Below, piece by piece: positions 28,374 to 37,467 of a stretch of DNA of 64,000 nt. The position numbers and the translations under genes are program-made. Each line of letters begins with the position of its first letter. Within the stretch, counting starts at the first letter, position 1. The stretch is from Pseudomonas salomonii (GTDB taxonomy: Bacteria; Pseudomonadota; Gammaproteobacteria; Pseudomonadales; Pseudomonadaceae): NCBI RefSeq assembly GCF_900107155.1, contig NZ_FNOX01000003.1, positions 372,001-436,000 of the forward strand, written 5' to 3'. The notes below the pieces were generated by a model. It worked only from the letters and a program-made list of their open reading frames with translations. It had not been told where the DNA came from and did not search any database.

Positions 28374-29239
28374 CGGTGGGCCTCGCTCACCAGCCACGCC
28401 ATCAACGCCTCCAATCCAGCCGAAGGCTCAGTCCCCGGCGGGTACACCAGGTAATAGCCCATTCCCGTCGGCACCCGCAGTTCAAACGGCGTCGCCAATC
28501 GCCCGGCTTTCACATCCTCACCCATCAACGCACTGTCGCCTATCGCCACACCCGAGCCCTGGGACGCTACCGTCATGGCCAGGTCCAGCGTTTCGAAATG
28601 ATGCCCCGTAGCCAGGTTGCTCAGCCGCGTATTCGCCGCCTTTAACCACAATGCCCAATCCCGCTCGTCCCGCGTGGGGTGCAGCAGCACCTGTTGTTGC
28701 AGGTCTGCCGGGGTGTGCAGACCGCCGAGCAACGCCGGTGCGCAGACGGGTGTGAGTTGCTCATCAAACAGGTGCCGTGCCTCGGCCGACTGCTCGGCGA
28801 TGGGTGCATAAATCACCGCCGCGTCAAATTGCTCGCGACGAAAGTCCACGGTGTAGGCCACGGTGGTAGTCAGCTCAACCGGCACATCCGGGCGCTCCTT
28901 TTGCCACTGCATCAGGCGCGGCAGCAACCAGCGCATCACGCAGGTGGAGGCCTTGAGTTGCAGGGTCGCGCGGCGGCTGCCGATCTGCTCCACCGCATCA
29001 CCGATCAGGCCGAATACTTGCTGGGCACGCAACGACCATTCGCGGCCTTCTTCGGTCAGGCTCAAGCCGCGCGCCTGGCGCTGAAACAGGGCGTAACCCA
29101 GATGGCTTTCCAGCCCGGCAATCTGACGGCTCACCGCGCCTTGGGTGATGTGCAGTTGTTCGGCGGCGCGGGTGAAATTGCAGCACTGGGCGGTGACCCA
29201 AAACGTGTGCAGCGCGGGCAGTGGCGGAAGGCGTTTCAT
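28370..29239 (-). CDS. LysR-family regulator (GcvA-like), divergent from aruI-like operon
   Basis: 289 residues with a LysR helix-turn-helix at about residues 5-60 (PALHTFWVTAQCCNFTRAAE, QGAVSRQIAGLESHLG). The layout and the PPLPALHTF start are like the GcvA/AmpR subgroup. It is divergent from the decarboxylase gene at 29350 with 110 bp between, so it is the likely regulator of that operon. Its last codon and stop use bases of the repeat element. Confidence 0.88.
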   Translation of the reverse strand: MKRLPPLPALHTFWVTAQCCNFTRAAEQLHITQGAVSRQIAGLESHLGYALFQRQARGLSLTEEGREWSLRAQQVFGLIGDAVEQIGSRRATLQLKASTCVMRWLLPRLMQWQKERPDVPVELTTTVAYTVDFRREQFDAAVIYAPIAEQSAEARHLFDEQLTPVCAPALLGGLHTPADLQQQVLLHPTRDERDWALWLKAANTRLSNLATGHHFETLDLAMTVASQGSGVAIGDSALMGEDVKAGRLATPFELRVPTGMGYYLVYPPGTEPSAGLEALMAWLVSEAHR

Positions 29240-29349
29240 TGGGGTAAGCCATGACGTGGAAACATGGCTAGTATGACTTTTTATCGATTGTTGCCGCTAT
29301 GGGCCAGCCGCTCCAATAGCGCCTCGAATCCATAACAAGAGCGACACCT

Positions 29350-30975
29350 ATGGCGACCTGCGGCGAAGTATTGGTCAACCTCCTGGAGAGCTACGGCGTG
29401 GACCAGGTGTTCGGCATTCCCGGTGTGCACACCGTGGAGCTGTATCGGGGCCTGGCGCGTTCCGGCATCCGCCATGTCACACCGCGTCACGAACAGGGCG
29501 CCGGTTTCATGGCCGACGGGTATGCACGCACCCGCGGCAAACCCGGCGTATGTTTCATCATCACCGGCCCAGGCATGACCAACATCACCACCGCCATGGC
29601 CCAGGCCTACGCCGACTCGATCCCGATGCTGGTGATTTCCAGCGTGCAGTCGCGCAGCCAATTGGGCGGCGGGCGCGGCAAATTGCATGAGCTGCCGAAC
29701 CAGAGCGCGATGATCGCCGGCGTGGCGGCGTTCTCCCATACCTTGATGTCGGCGGCTGAACTGCCGGGCGTGCTGGCGCGGGCATTCGCAGTGTTCCAAG
29801 CCGGGCGACCGCGCCCGGTGCATATCGAGATCCCGCTGGATGTGCTGGTGGAAAATGCCGATGCATTGCTCACCAGCCTGCCGGTCAGCGTCGCCCGCGC
29901 AGGCGCAGCGCCGTCGGCGGTCAAGCAGATGAGCCAGTTGCTCGCCGTGGCCAAGCGCCCGCTGATTCTGGCCGGTGGCGGTGCCATCGATGCCGCGCCA
30001 GAGCTGACGCGCCTGGCTGAAACCCTCGGCGCGCCGGTGGCACTGACCATCAATGCCAAAGGCATGTTGCCATCAACGCACCCGCTGCTGATCGGCTCGA
30101 CGCAAACCCTGGTCGCCACCCGTGCGCTGGTCGCAGAAGCCGACGTGGTGCTGGCCATCGGCACAGAACTGGCGGAAACCGACTACGACGTGACCTTCGC
30201 CGGTGGCTTCCTGATCCCCGGCGCACTGTTGCGGGTCGACATCGACGCCGACCAGACCGTACGCAATTACCCGCCGCACGTGGCACTGGTGGCCGATGCG
30301 CAGATGGCCGCCGAAGCCTTGCTTACCGAATTGAATAACACGCCGCTGGCTGCACGCGACAGTAGCTGGGGCAGCCAACGAGTAGCCCGCTTGTGGGCCG
30401 ACTTGACGCCCACCTGGGACGCGGCCACCCGCGCACAAACCCTGTTCCTCAACACCGTGCTGCAAGCGCTGCCCAACGCCGTGCTGGTGGGCGACTCCAC
30501 CCAGCCGGTGTACAGCGGCAACCTGACCCTGAACCTTGACCACCCACGCCGCTGGTTCAACTCGTCCACCGGCTACGGCACCTTGGGTTACGCCCTGCCC
30601 GCCGCCATCGGTGCCTGGCTGGGCCGAGGTGACGGCCAGCCGGTGGTGTGCCTGATCGGCGACGGCGGCCTGCAATTTTCCCTGCCGGAACTGGCCAGCG
30701 CGGTAGAGGCGCAGGTGCCGGTCATCGTGCTGCTGTGGAATAACCAGGGCTATGAAGAGATCAAGAAATACATGCTCAACCGCGCCATCGAGCCGGTCGG
30801 TGTGGACATCTACACCCCGGACTTTATCGGCGTCGCCAAGGCCTTGGGTTGCGCTGCGGAAAGTATCCAGGGCATCGAGCCCTTGCGCGGCGCGTTGCGC
30901 GCCGCCGCAGATCGCCAGGGGCCGACACTGATTGAAATCAACCAAGGGCTTTGGATGCAGGCGGTGGCGGTATGA
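29350..30975 (+). CDS. 2-ketoarginine (5-guanidino-2-oxopentanoate) decarboxylase-like TPP enzyme
   Basis: 541 residues of the thiamine diphosphate enzyme family. The catalytic Glu48 is in RHEQGAGFMADGYAR, and the TPP site GDG at 437-439 with N464-N465 gives the spacing expected for a metal-diphosphate motif. It resembles AruI of the arginine transaminase pathway, which turns 2-ketoarginine into 4-guanidinobutyraldehyde. Acetolactate synthase-like enzymes look similar, so the substrate is inference; the coupled aldehyde dehydrogenase supports a 2-oxoacid decarboxylase. The ATGA overlap with the next gene shows translational coupling. Confidence 0.82.
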   Translation: MATCGEVLVNLLESYGVDQVFGIPGVHTVELYRGLARSGIRHVTPRHEQGAGFMADGYARTRGKPGVCFIITGPGMTNITTAMAQAYADSIPMLVISSVQSRSQLGGGRGKLHELPNQSAMIAGVAAFSHTLMSAAELPGVLARAFAVFQAGRPRPVHIEIPLDVLVENADALLTSLPVSVARAGAAPSAVKQMSQLLAVAKRPLILAGGGAIDAAPELTRLAETLGAPVALTINAKGMLPSTHPLLIGSTQTLVATRALVAEADVVLAIGTELAETDYDVTFAGGFLIPGALLRVDIDADQTVRNYPPHVALVADAQMAAEALLTELNNTPLAARDSSWGSQRVARLWADLTPTWDAATRAQTLFLNTVLQALPNAVLVGDSTQPVYSGNLTLNLDHPRRWFNSSTGYGTLGYALPAAIGAWLGRGDGQPVVCLIGDGGLQFSLPELASAVEAQVPVIVLLWNNQGYEEIKKYMLNRAIEPVGVDIYTPDFIGVAKALGCAAESIQGIEPLRGALRAAADRQGPTLIEINQGLWMQAVAV

Positions 30976-32414
30976 GCGCAGTCTTGAACGGTGTGTTTAT
31001 CAATGGCCAATGGCGCGCAGGCCATGAAGTGCTGGAGGTGATCAACCCGGCCACCGAAGCGACCCTGGCCCACGTCAGCGTGGGCGATGCCTCGGCAGTG
31101 CAATTGGCGGTCGACGCGGCCAGCGCGGCTTTTGTCGATTGGTCGAACAGCAGCGGCCGTGATCGCGGCGCCCTGCTGCGCAAGGTCGCCCATGGTGTGA
31201 GTAAGCAGCGTGAACAGCTGATGCAGTTGCAGTCGAGCAACAACGGCAAGCCGCTGTTTGAAGCGGGTATCGATGTGGATGACGTGATCGCCACCTTCGA
31301 GTACTACGCGGGTATCTGCGATGCGATGGACGCAGGACAAGACAGCCCGGTGGCCCTGCCCGGCGACGATTTCAGCGCACGCCTGCGCCGCGAACCCTGC
31401 GGCGTGGTGGGCCTGATTGTGCCGTGGAATTTCCCGATGGTGACCACCGCCTGGAAGCTTGCCCCCGCATTGGCGGCCGGTTGCTGCGTGGTGCTCAAGC
31501 CGTCGGAAGTCACGCCCCTGGCGGAGTTGCGATTGGCGCGGATTATTGCCGAGGCCGGCTTCCCGACAGGGGTGTTTAACCTGGTGTGTGGCACGGGGCT
31601 GGCGGTCGGTGCGCCACTGGCTGCGGACCGTCGCGTGGCGAAAATTTCCTTTACCGGCAGCAATGCGGTGGGCGTGCAGGTGATGCAGCGCGCCGCCGAA
31701 ACCATTAAGGGTGTGAGCCTGGGGCTGGGCGGCAAATCCTCGTTGCTGGTGCTGGCCGATGCAGACCTCGACCTGGCAGTGGAACTGGCCTGTGGCGGTG
31801 GCTTTTTCAACGCGGGGCAGATCTGTTCGGCCACCAGTCGCGTGTTGGTGGCCGACAACCTGGCGGATGAATTCCTGCAGCGTTTGCAGGCACGGGCTGA
31901 AGGGATTCGCGTGGCGGACCCGTTTGCCAAGGATGTAGAGATGGGCGCGCTGATCAACCGTGCGCAGTATCAGCGGGTGCTGGGGCATATCCAGCGCGGC
32001 ATCGATGAGGGCGCGCGGTTGTTGTGCGGCGGCGCTCGCCCGGAGGGCCTGGAAAAAGGCTTTTTCATTCGCCCGACGGTGTTTACCGACGTGCCGCCGG
32101 GCAGCGCCTTGTGGAACGAAGAGATCTTTGGTCCGGTGCTGTGCGTACGACGTTTTGCCACCGAGGCCGAGGCCATCGCCCTGGCCAACGACAGCGACTT
32201 CGGCCTGGTCGCCAGCGTGGTGAGCGCCAACATCGACACCGCCGAACGCGTGGCCAATGCCTTGCAGGCGGGCCTGGTGTGGATCAACGCACCGCAAGTG
32301 ATCTTCCCGCAGACGGCGTGGGGCGGCTACAAGCAGAGCAGTATCGGCCGCGAACTGGGGCCGTGGGGGTTGGCGGCGTTTCAGGAGATCAAGCATGTGA
32401 TTCGCGCCAGCTGA
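30972..32414 (+). CDS. Aldehyde dehydrogenase, catalytic Glu replaced by Gly
   Basis: 480 residues, NAD(P)-dependent aldehyde dehydrogenase fold. The catalytic Cys285 lies in FFNAGQICSATSRV, and the PWNFPMVTTAWKLAPALAAG and EEIFGPVL segments are normal. The usual E-L-G-G-K-S motif reads G251-L-G-G-K-S, that is, GGG in place of a Glu codon; the general base of the family is missing. By context it should oxidise the aldehyde made by the preceding decarboxylase, for example 4-guanidinobutyraldehyde to 4-guanidinobutyrate. Whether it is active without the Glu is open. The start overlaps the upstream stop, so the chain is coupled. Confidence 0.85.
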   Translation: MSAVLNGVFINGQWRAGHEVLEVINPATEATLAHVSVGDASAVQLAVDAASAAFVDWSNSSGRDRGALLRKVAHGVSKQREQLMQLQSSNNGKPLFEAGIDVDDVIATFEYYAGICDAMDAGQDSPVALPGDDFSARLRREPCGVVGLIVPWNFPMVTTAWKLAPALAAGCCVVLKPSEVTPLAELRLARIIAEAGFPTGVFNLVCGTGLAVGAPLAADRRVAKISFTGSNAVGVQVMQRAAETIKGVSLGLGGKSSLLVLADADLDLAVELACGGGFFNAGQICSATSRVLVADNLADEFLQRLQARAEGIRVADPFAKDVEMGALINRAQYQRVLGHIQRGIDEGARLLCGGARPEGLEKGFFIRPTVFTDVPPGSALWNEEIFGPVLCVRRFATEAEAIALANDSDFGLVASVVSANIDTAERVANALQAGLVWINAPQVIFPQTAWGGYKQSSIGRELGPWGLAAFQEIKHVIRAS

Positions 32415-32680
32415 CACCACGGTCCCCTGTGGGAACGATCAGTCATCTTCAGCCCGCAACCCCTCGACCTGCTGTGGCCTGGTGGTCACTGTGCTGATCG
32501 TCACACGCTTGAACCCAAAGCATTACAGCCGACATATCCACTGACGTCGTATTGCCAACATTTTATGTCCCACACCAAACATAGAAACGCCCTACAGCGC
32601 TTTCTATTGGTACGACCGTTCCGTTAAGCTTTTGCCAGTCTTGTACTGAGTTCGGTACAAAGGGTTTACGGACGAAACCG

Positions 32681-33616
32681 ATGCTAAACAGTAACTTGCT
32701 CAGAAAGCTTGATATGCAGGACTTGATGGTGTTTATCGCCGTCTATGACCAGAGCAGCGTTACCGAGGTGTCCGAGACGCTGTTCGTGAGCCAGTCAACC
32801 GTGAGCTACAGCCTGAAGAAGCTGCGCACCAGTTTTGAGGATGAGCTGTTTATCAACACGCGGGCCGGCATGCGCCCGACGTACAAGGCCACCACCATGT
32901 ACGGGCACGTGCAGAAGATTCTGGAAAGTATCAACCTGTGCCATGCCGGCAGCCAGGCCTTCGACCCGACGCAACAGGCGGTGACCTTCAATGTCTGTGC
33001 CCCGGAATATTTCGATCAGTTGATTTTGCCGCGCCTGTTGAAGCACTTCGACCGAGCCGACTTGCCGGTGAGCGTCAATGTGCAAAAACTTGAAACCGAG
33101 ATGCCTGCCAATGACCTGCGTGAAGGCCGCCTCGACCTGGTGATCTGTTTCGGCCCGCACCTTCACAGCACCCACAAAGACTTCAAGACCCAGATGCTGT
33201 TGGAAGACGATTTGGTGTGCGTGTTCGATAAACGTTCGAGCCCGCGCGAGCCGGCTTTTAGCTTGCAATCGTTTGTCGAACGACGCCACGTGTTCCCCAC
33301 GCCCTGGACTTGCGACACCAACCTGATTGACGGCTGGCTGGCACGCCAGGCTTACAAGCGCCAGGTGATTGCGCGTGCCAACAGCTACAGCGCCGCCTTG
33401 AAGATGATCAGCGGCACCGACTTTATCGTCACCCTGCCGCGTCGCGTGCAAAAGCTGCTGGCCCCGGCCACCGTGTTCGGCCATTGCGAAGCGCCGAACG
33501 GGTTGCCGGGTTTTACCCTGGACATGCAGTGGAATGAAGCCAGTGGCCAGGACAGCGCCAATACCTGGTTTCGGGAGCAGATCGTCAAGGTGTGCGCCGA
33601 TCAGAGCTTGTTGTAA
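32681..33616 (+). CDS. LysR-family regulator
   Basis: 311 residues. The helix-turn-helix is at about residues 8-65 (KLDMQDLMVFIAVYDQSSVTE, SQSTVSYSLKKLRTSFEDE), with a typical effector domain. It resembles the NodD/PcaQ-like branch with a short N-terminal extension. It stands 266 bp after the aldehyde dehydrogenase in the same direction and converges with the isomerase gene, so its targets cannot be told from position. The gap in front contains a short remnant of the GATCGTTCCCACG element (GTGGGAACGATCA at 32429-32441). Confidence 0.87.
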   Translation: MLNSNLLRKLDMQDLMVFIAVYDQSSVTEVSETLFVSQSTVSYSLKKLRTSFEDELFINTRAGMRPTYKATTMYGHVQKILESINLCHAGSQAFDPTQQAVTFNVCAPEYFDQLILPRLLKHFDRADLPVSVNVQKLETEMPANDLREGRLDLVICFGPHLHSTHKDFKTQMLLEDDLVCVFDKRSSPREPAFSLQSFVERRHVFPTPWTCDTNLIDGWLARQAYKRQVIARANSYSAALKMISGTDFIVTLPRRVQKLLAPATVFGHCEAPNGLPGFTLDMQWNEASGQDSANTWFREQIVKVCADQSLL

Positions 33617-33619
33617 CCC

Positions 33620-33982
33620 TTAGCCGATTGCGACTTTGCTGTAGGAATCACGATCCATGTCCAGCAACTGGACACTGAGTTGAACCTGCAAATCGGCCGG
33701 CCACTCAGCGGCGTCCTGCAGGGCCGCCAACAGGCTTTCCGACAACTGCTGCTTGACCTGCGGTGAGCGCCCGCTGAGCAGCGAGAGCTTTAGCGCAATA
33801 AAACCGCGCGGGCTGAGGGAGGTGCCCACCTGGAAACTCTCGACCTTGATTGCACGGCTCTTGATATCGAACTCTGAACCGAACTGCCCGGACGCCATCA
33901 GCACGTTGTTCAGGCGCAGCAGGGTTTTCTCGACGGCAAGGCCGGTCAGGTTGGCGGTGTATTCCAGGTGCAGGTGCGGCAT
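33620..33982 (-). CDS. 5-carboxymethyl-2-hydroxymuconate isomerase-like protein
   Basis: A 120-residue protein of the CHMI family (tautomerase superfamily). The sequence starts M-P-H-L-H-L-E-Y, so Pro becomes the N-terminal residue and catalytic base after Met removal. In homoprotocatechuate degradation (HpaF) this enzyme converts 5-carboxymethyl-2-hydroxymuconate. No other hpa genes are in the window, so it may be an orphan with a different substrate. It converges with the LysR gene at 32681, with only 3 bp between the stops. Confidence 0.85.
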   Translation of the reverse strand: MPHLHLEYTANLTGLAVEKTLLRLNNVLMASGQFGSEFDIKSRAIKVESFQVGTSLSPRGFIALKLSLLSGRSPQVKQQLSESLLAALQDAAEWPADLQVQLSVQLLDMDRDSYSKVAIG

Positions 33983-34145
33983 GAAAAGCTCCGAGTGGGC
34001 TTGAAAAGAAACCTACATATAGCATGCAGTTGAACGAAGTCAGACCGATTTCAATTTGAAATTTCGATCAGCCCTCGCAGCGAAGGATTTTCCCGGAACG
34101 CCACGATCACTAACACCCCGGGACACAGCGCCTTGAAGGCTTATC

Positions 34146-35081
34146 TCAAGATTTTTCCGTGAGGACCGGCAAGCTGTCGCGCTCACTCATGAACGCCTCC
34201 AGCCGTGAACGCATCCAGCGTTCGGCAGGGTCGGTGTCGACGTGGCTGAGCCAGACCATGGACAGGTCCAGGGTCGGGGTTTCGAACGGGAACGGCTCAC
34301 AGAACAGATTGCCGCCGGCGGCCATGGCATGGGCGGTGTAATCCGGCAGGCTGGCGATCATGTCGGTGCCGGCGAGCAGTGCCGGCAATGCACTGTATTG
34401 CGGCACCGACAGCACCACGTGGCGCTTGCGACCAATCTCGGCCAGCCACTCATCGGCAAACCCGGACACGTTGGCGGTGTGAGACACCAGCACATGAGGG
34501 CGCGCGCAATATTCATCGAGGGTCAGCGGTGTGTCCGAGGCATCGGCACGCAACAGGCAGGGGCGGATATGCCGCAACAACTTGCGCTTGGCATTGGCCG
34601 GCAGGCCGCGGGTCTGGGTGATGCCCACGGTGATATCGCCGGAAGCCAGCAGGTCGGGGATGCGCCAGTAATCGACGTGCTGCACCACGAACACCACCAA
34701 CGGCGCTTCCTGGCGCAAGGCCCGCAACAGCGGCGGCAGCAGGCCGAATTCGACGTCATCGGACAGGCCGATGCGGAAGGTCATGGTGCTTTGGGTCGGG
34801 TCGAAATCATGGGTCAGGCTCAAGGCCGACGACAATGAGTCCAGGGCCGGCGACAAGTGCTGGATGATCTCTTCGGCCCGCGCGGTGGGCTCCATGCGGT
34901 GACCGACGCGAATAAACAGCGGGTCGTTGAACAAGGTGCGCAAGCGGTTGAGGGCCGAACTGATGGTTGGCTGGCCGAGAAACAGTTTCTCTGCCACCCG
35001 CGTCACATTGCGCTCGAGCATCAGTGCTTCGAAGACCACCATCAGGTTGATGTCGGCCTTGCGTAATTCATTGCGATTCAT
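34146..35081 (-). CDS. LysR-family regulator
   Basis: 311 residues. The HTH is at about residues 10-65 (KADINLMVVFEALMLERNV, GQPTISSALNRLRTLFND), followed by a LysR effector domain. ATG 35081 is chosen over 35108. It is divergent from the glyoxalase gene at about 35303, with the shared 220-bp region between them. The targets are unknown; control of the glyoxalase is a possibility only. Confidence 0.87.
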   Translation of the reverse strand: MNRNELRKADINLMVVFEALMLERNVTRVAEKLFLGQPTISSALNRLRTLFNDPLFIRVGHRMEPTARAEEIIQHLSPALDSLSSALSLTHDFDPTQSTMTFRIGLSDDVEFGLLPPLLRALRQEAPLVVFVVQHVDYWRIPDLLASGDITVGITQTRGLPANAKRKLLRHIRPCLLRADASDTPLTLDEYCARPHVLVSHTANVSGFADEWLAEIGRKRHVVLSVPQYSALPALLAGTDMIASLPDYTAHAMAAGGNLFCEPFPFETPTLDLSMVWLSHVDTDPAERWMRSRLEAFMSERDSLPVLTEKS

Positions 35082-35302
35082 CGGCGCCTGCCCCTTTCCC
35101 CAAGACAAGCCGCAGTTTAGAAAGCCCGGCGGGCTGCGTCTATGTGAACACTGTTCATCCGGCGCCTTTGGGACTATAAATCAGCGCTTGAAGGTCAAAG
35201 GATCGCCATCGTGCTGGTCATTATTGGCTTAGCCATAGCGTGGGTTTGCCTGTCGCCGTGCTGGTGCCTTGACCGGTTACTTTTCAGCAAGGAGTGCCTG
35301 TC

Positions 35303-35695
35303 TTGAAATTCGCCTACACCATCATCTATGTGCCTGACGTTGCCGCGTCACTGGCTTTCTTTGAAACAGCCTTCGGTTTCAGTCGCCGTTTCCTGCATGA
35401 ATCCGGCACTTATGGCGAGCTGGAAACGGGTGACACTACGCTGTCGTTCACTGCGCATGAACTGGGCGAAATGAACTTCGACGGCGGGCACGTCGAGGCG
35501 CACACCTCTAGACAGCCGCTGGGGATGGAAGTGGGGTTTGTCACCGAGGATGTATTCGTCGCCCATGCCAAGGCGCTGTTACACGGTGCGAAGGAGCTGT
35601 CGCCACCGAGCACCAAGCCCTGGGGGCAAGTGGTGTCGTATGTGCGCTGCCCGGATGGCACGCTGGTGGAGTTGTGTACGCCGATCGTGGGCTGA
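35303..35695 (+). CDS. Glyoxalase/bleomycin-resistance (VOC) family protein
   Basis: A 130-residue VOC-superfamily protein with two beta-alpha-beta-beta-beta units: FAYTIIYVPDVAASLAFFET, and later YVRCPDGTLVELC. The start is placed at TTG 35303: AAGGAG (35289-35294) stands eight bases upstream and the protein then starts M-K-F-A-Y-T-I-I. The GTG at 35294 overlaps the ribosome site itself and is unlikely. Family members use a metal site to act on glutathione adducts, antibiotics or other small molecules. The substrate is unknown. Confidence 0.82.
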   Translation: MKFAYTIIYVPDVAASLAFFETAFGFSRRFLHESGTYGELETGDTTLSFTAHELGEMNFDGGHVEAHTSRQPLGMEVGFVTEDVFVAHAKALLHGAKELSPPSTKPWGQVVSYVRCPDGTLVELCTPIVG

Positions 35696-35706
35696 ACACA
35701 GATCTC

Positions 35707-35797
35707 ATGTGGGAGCGGGCTTGCTCGCGAATACGGTGTATCAGTCAACACTTCAGTGGCTGACACACCGAATTCGCGAGCAAGCCCGCTCCCACAT
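35707..35797. repeat. Inverted REP pair (BIME-like) between convergent genes
   Basis: Arms at 35707-35732 and 35772-35797 are complementary over 26 bp. Between them a further imperfect inverted pair (ACGGTGTATCAGTC and GACACACCG) extends the stem. It lies between the convergent glyoxalase gene and a small gene. Confidence 0.87.
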
Positions 35798-35818
35798 TTG
35801 GACCGAGTACGCTTTTAA

Positions 35819-35965
35819 TCAGGGTTTGAGCGGCCGCTCCTGATCGCGCTCGGACAGCTCGGTGCCGTCGTCCGGATGTTTCCAGGTCTGCGGCTTGTCT
35901 TCTTCGCGCTGCCGCCGGGCCTGCTCGTGCTCCGGCTCGTCCTGACGTTTGTGCTCGTCACCCAT
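35819..35965 (-). CDS. Small highly charged protein (48 residues)
   Basis: An ATG at 35965 with a strong GGGAGG ribosome site five bases upstream opens a 48-residue frame starting M-G-D-E-H-K-R. It is made up mostly of Glu, Asp, Arg, Lys and Gln, without hydrophobic core or Cys. Such extremely charged, probably disordered small proteins are common in pseudomonads without a known role. The strong ribosome site and the position in front of a REP pair support a real gene. It is divergent from the MFS gene at 36163. Confidence 0.7.
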   Translation of the reverse strand: MGDEHKRQDEPEHEQARRQREEDKPQTWKHPDDGTELSERDQERPLKP

Positions 35966-36162
35966 ACGCACCTCCCTTCCATAAGAAATTGGTCACTTCT
36001 GAAGCATAGAACAGCCGCGAGATTTTGGCGGACGCGGCGATTGATAGCCAATACGCATCAATCCATCCAAATTACTCACTTATCATTTCTAAATGTGTCA
36101 GCCACTATCCGCGGTCTTAAGCGAAACAAGCACTTTAAAAAGAACGCTGGAGACACAAAACC

Positions 36163-37467
36163 ATGACTAGCCCTTCCCGGCCCGACTCTGCCCGCTCGAA
36201 AGTGGGTGCGGTATTCCGCGTTACTTCGGGCAACTTCCTCGAACAGTTCGACTTCTTTCTGTTCGGCTTCTACGCCACCTACATCGCTGCCGCGTTCTTC
36301 CCCGCCGCTAATGAGTTTGCGTCATTAATGATGACCTTCGCCGTGTTCGGTGCAGGCTTCCTGATGCGGCCTCTGGGCGCAATTATCCTGGGTGCCTATA
36401 TCGATGACGTCGGTCGTCGCAAAGGCTTGATCGTGACCCTGTCGATCATGGCCAGCGGTACGCTGCTGATCGTGCTCGTGCCGGGCTATCAGACCATTGG
36501 CCTGTGGGCACCGTTGCTGGTGCTGCTGGGCCGCCTGCTGCAAGGCTTCTCGGCTGGCGCAGAACTGGGCGGCGTGTCGGTGTACCTGTCTGAAATGGCC
36601 ACGCCGGGCCGCAAAGGCTTCTACACCAGCTGGCAGTCGGGCAGCCAACAGATCTCCATCGTGGTGGCCGCCGCACTGGGCTACGGCCTGAATGTGTGGA
36701 TGGAACCGTCGGTCGTGGCCGATTGGGGCTGGCGCATTCCGTTCGCCCTCGGCTGCGTGATCATCCCGTTCATCTTCGTGCTGCGTCGCAACTTGCAGGA
36801 AACCGAAGAATTCGCCAACCGCAAGCATCGCCCGACCATGCGCGAAGTGCTGGCAACCCTGGTGAAAAACTGGAGCGTGGTGATCGGCGGCATGCTGATG
36901 GTGGCCATGACCACCACCGCGTTCTACCTGATCACGGTGTACGCGCCGACCTTCGGCAAGACCGTGCTGCACTTGAGCACCTCCGACGCCCTGCTGGTGA
37001 CCTTGCTGGTAGCCGTGTCGAACTTTGTCTGGCTGCCGATCGGCGGCACCCTGAGCGACCGCTTTGGCCGCAAGCCGGTGCTGGTCGCAATGACCGCCCT
37101 GACCGTGATCACCGCCTACCCGGCGCTGTCGTTCGTGGTCAACGCACCGAGTTTTGCGCATATGCTCGAAACCCTGCTGTGGTTCTCGTTCCTGTACGGC
37201 ATGTACAACGGCGCGATGATCCCGGCGCTGACCGAAATCATGCCGGTGGAAGTGCGCGTGGCGGGCTTCTCCCTGGCCTATAGCCTGGCAACGGCGGTCT
37301 TCGGTGGCTTCACACCGGCGATCTCCACGTGGTTCATTCACATCACCGAAGACAAAGCCTCGCCGGCCTATTGGATGATGTTTGCCGCGGCATGCGCGCT
37401 GTGCTCGACCCTGGCGCTGTACCGTCGTGCCAACACGCGCGGCCAGGTCATGCAGGGGGCGGTGTAA
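36163..37467 (+). CDS. MHS-family MFS transporter (citrate/tricarballylate:H+ symporter-like)
   Basis: 434 residues with 12 predicted membrane helices. The N-terminus ([20 protein letters not shown]) and the motif [12 protein letters not shown], followed by [19 protein letters not shown], match the metabolite:H+ symporter (MHS) group that takes up citrate, tricarballylate, alpha-ketoglutarate or similar acids. The substrate is not certain. The stop TAA overlaps the ATG of the binding protein gene (TAATG), so both are coupled. The LysR gene converges from the right side. Confidence 0.85.
   Translation: MTSPSRPDSARSKVGAVFRVTSGNFLEQFDFFLFGFYATYIAAAFFPAANEFASLMMTFAVFGAGFLMRPLGAIILGAYIDDVGRRKGLIVTLSIMASGTLLIVLVPGYQTIGLWAPLLVLLGRLLQGFSAGAELGGVSVYLSEMATPGRKGFYTSWQSGSQQISIVVAAALGYGLNVWMEPSVVADWGWRIPFALGCVIIPFIFVLRRNLQETEEFANRKHRPTMREVLATLVKNWSVVIGGMLMVAMTTTAFYLITVYAPTFGKTVLHLSTSDALLVTLLVAVSNFVWLPIGGTLSDRFGRKPVLVAMTALTVITAYPALSFVVNAPSFAHMLETLLWFSFLYGMYNGAMIPALTEIMPVEVRVAGFSLAYSLATAVFGGFTPAISTWFIHITEDKASPAYWMMFAAACALCSTLALYRRANTRGQVMQGAV

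Noticed and set aside
30810..32420. 536-residue leftward frame opposite the aldehyde dehydrogenase
   Set aside because: Shadow frame, low-complexity basic composition, no motifs.
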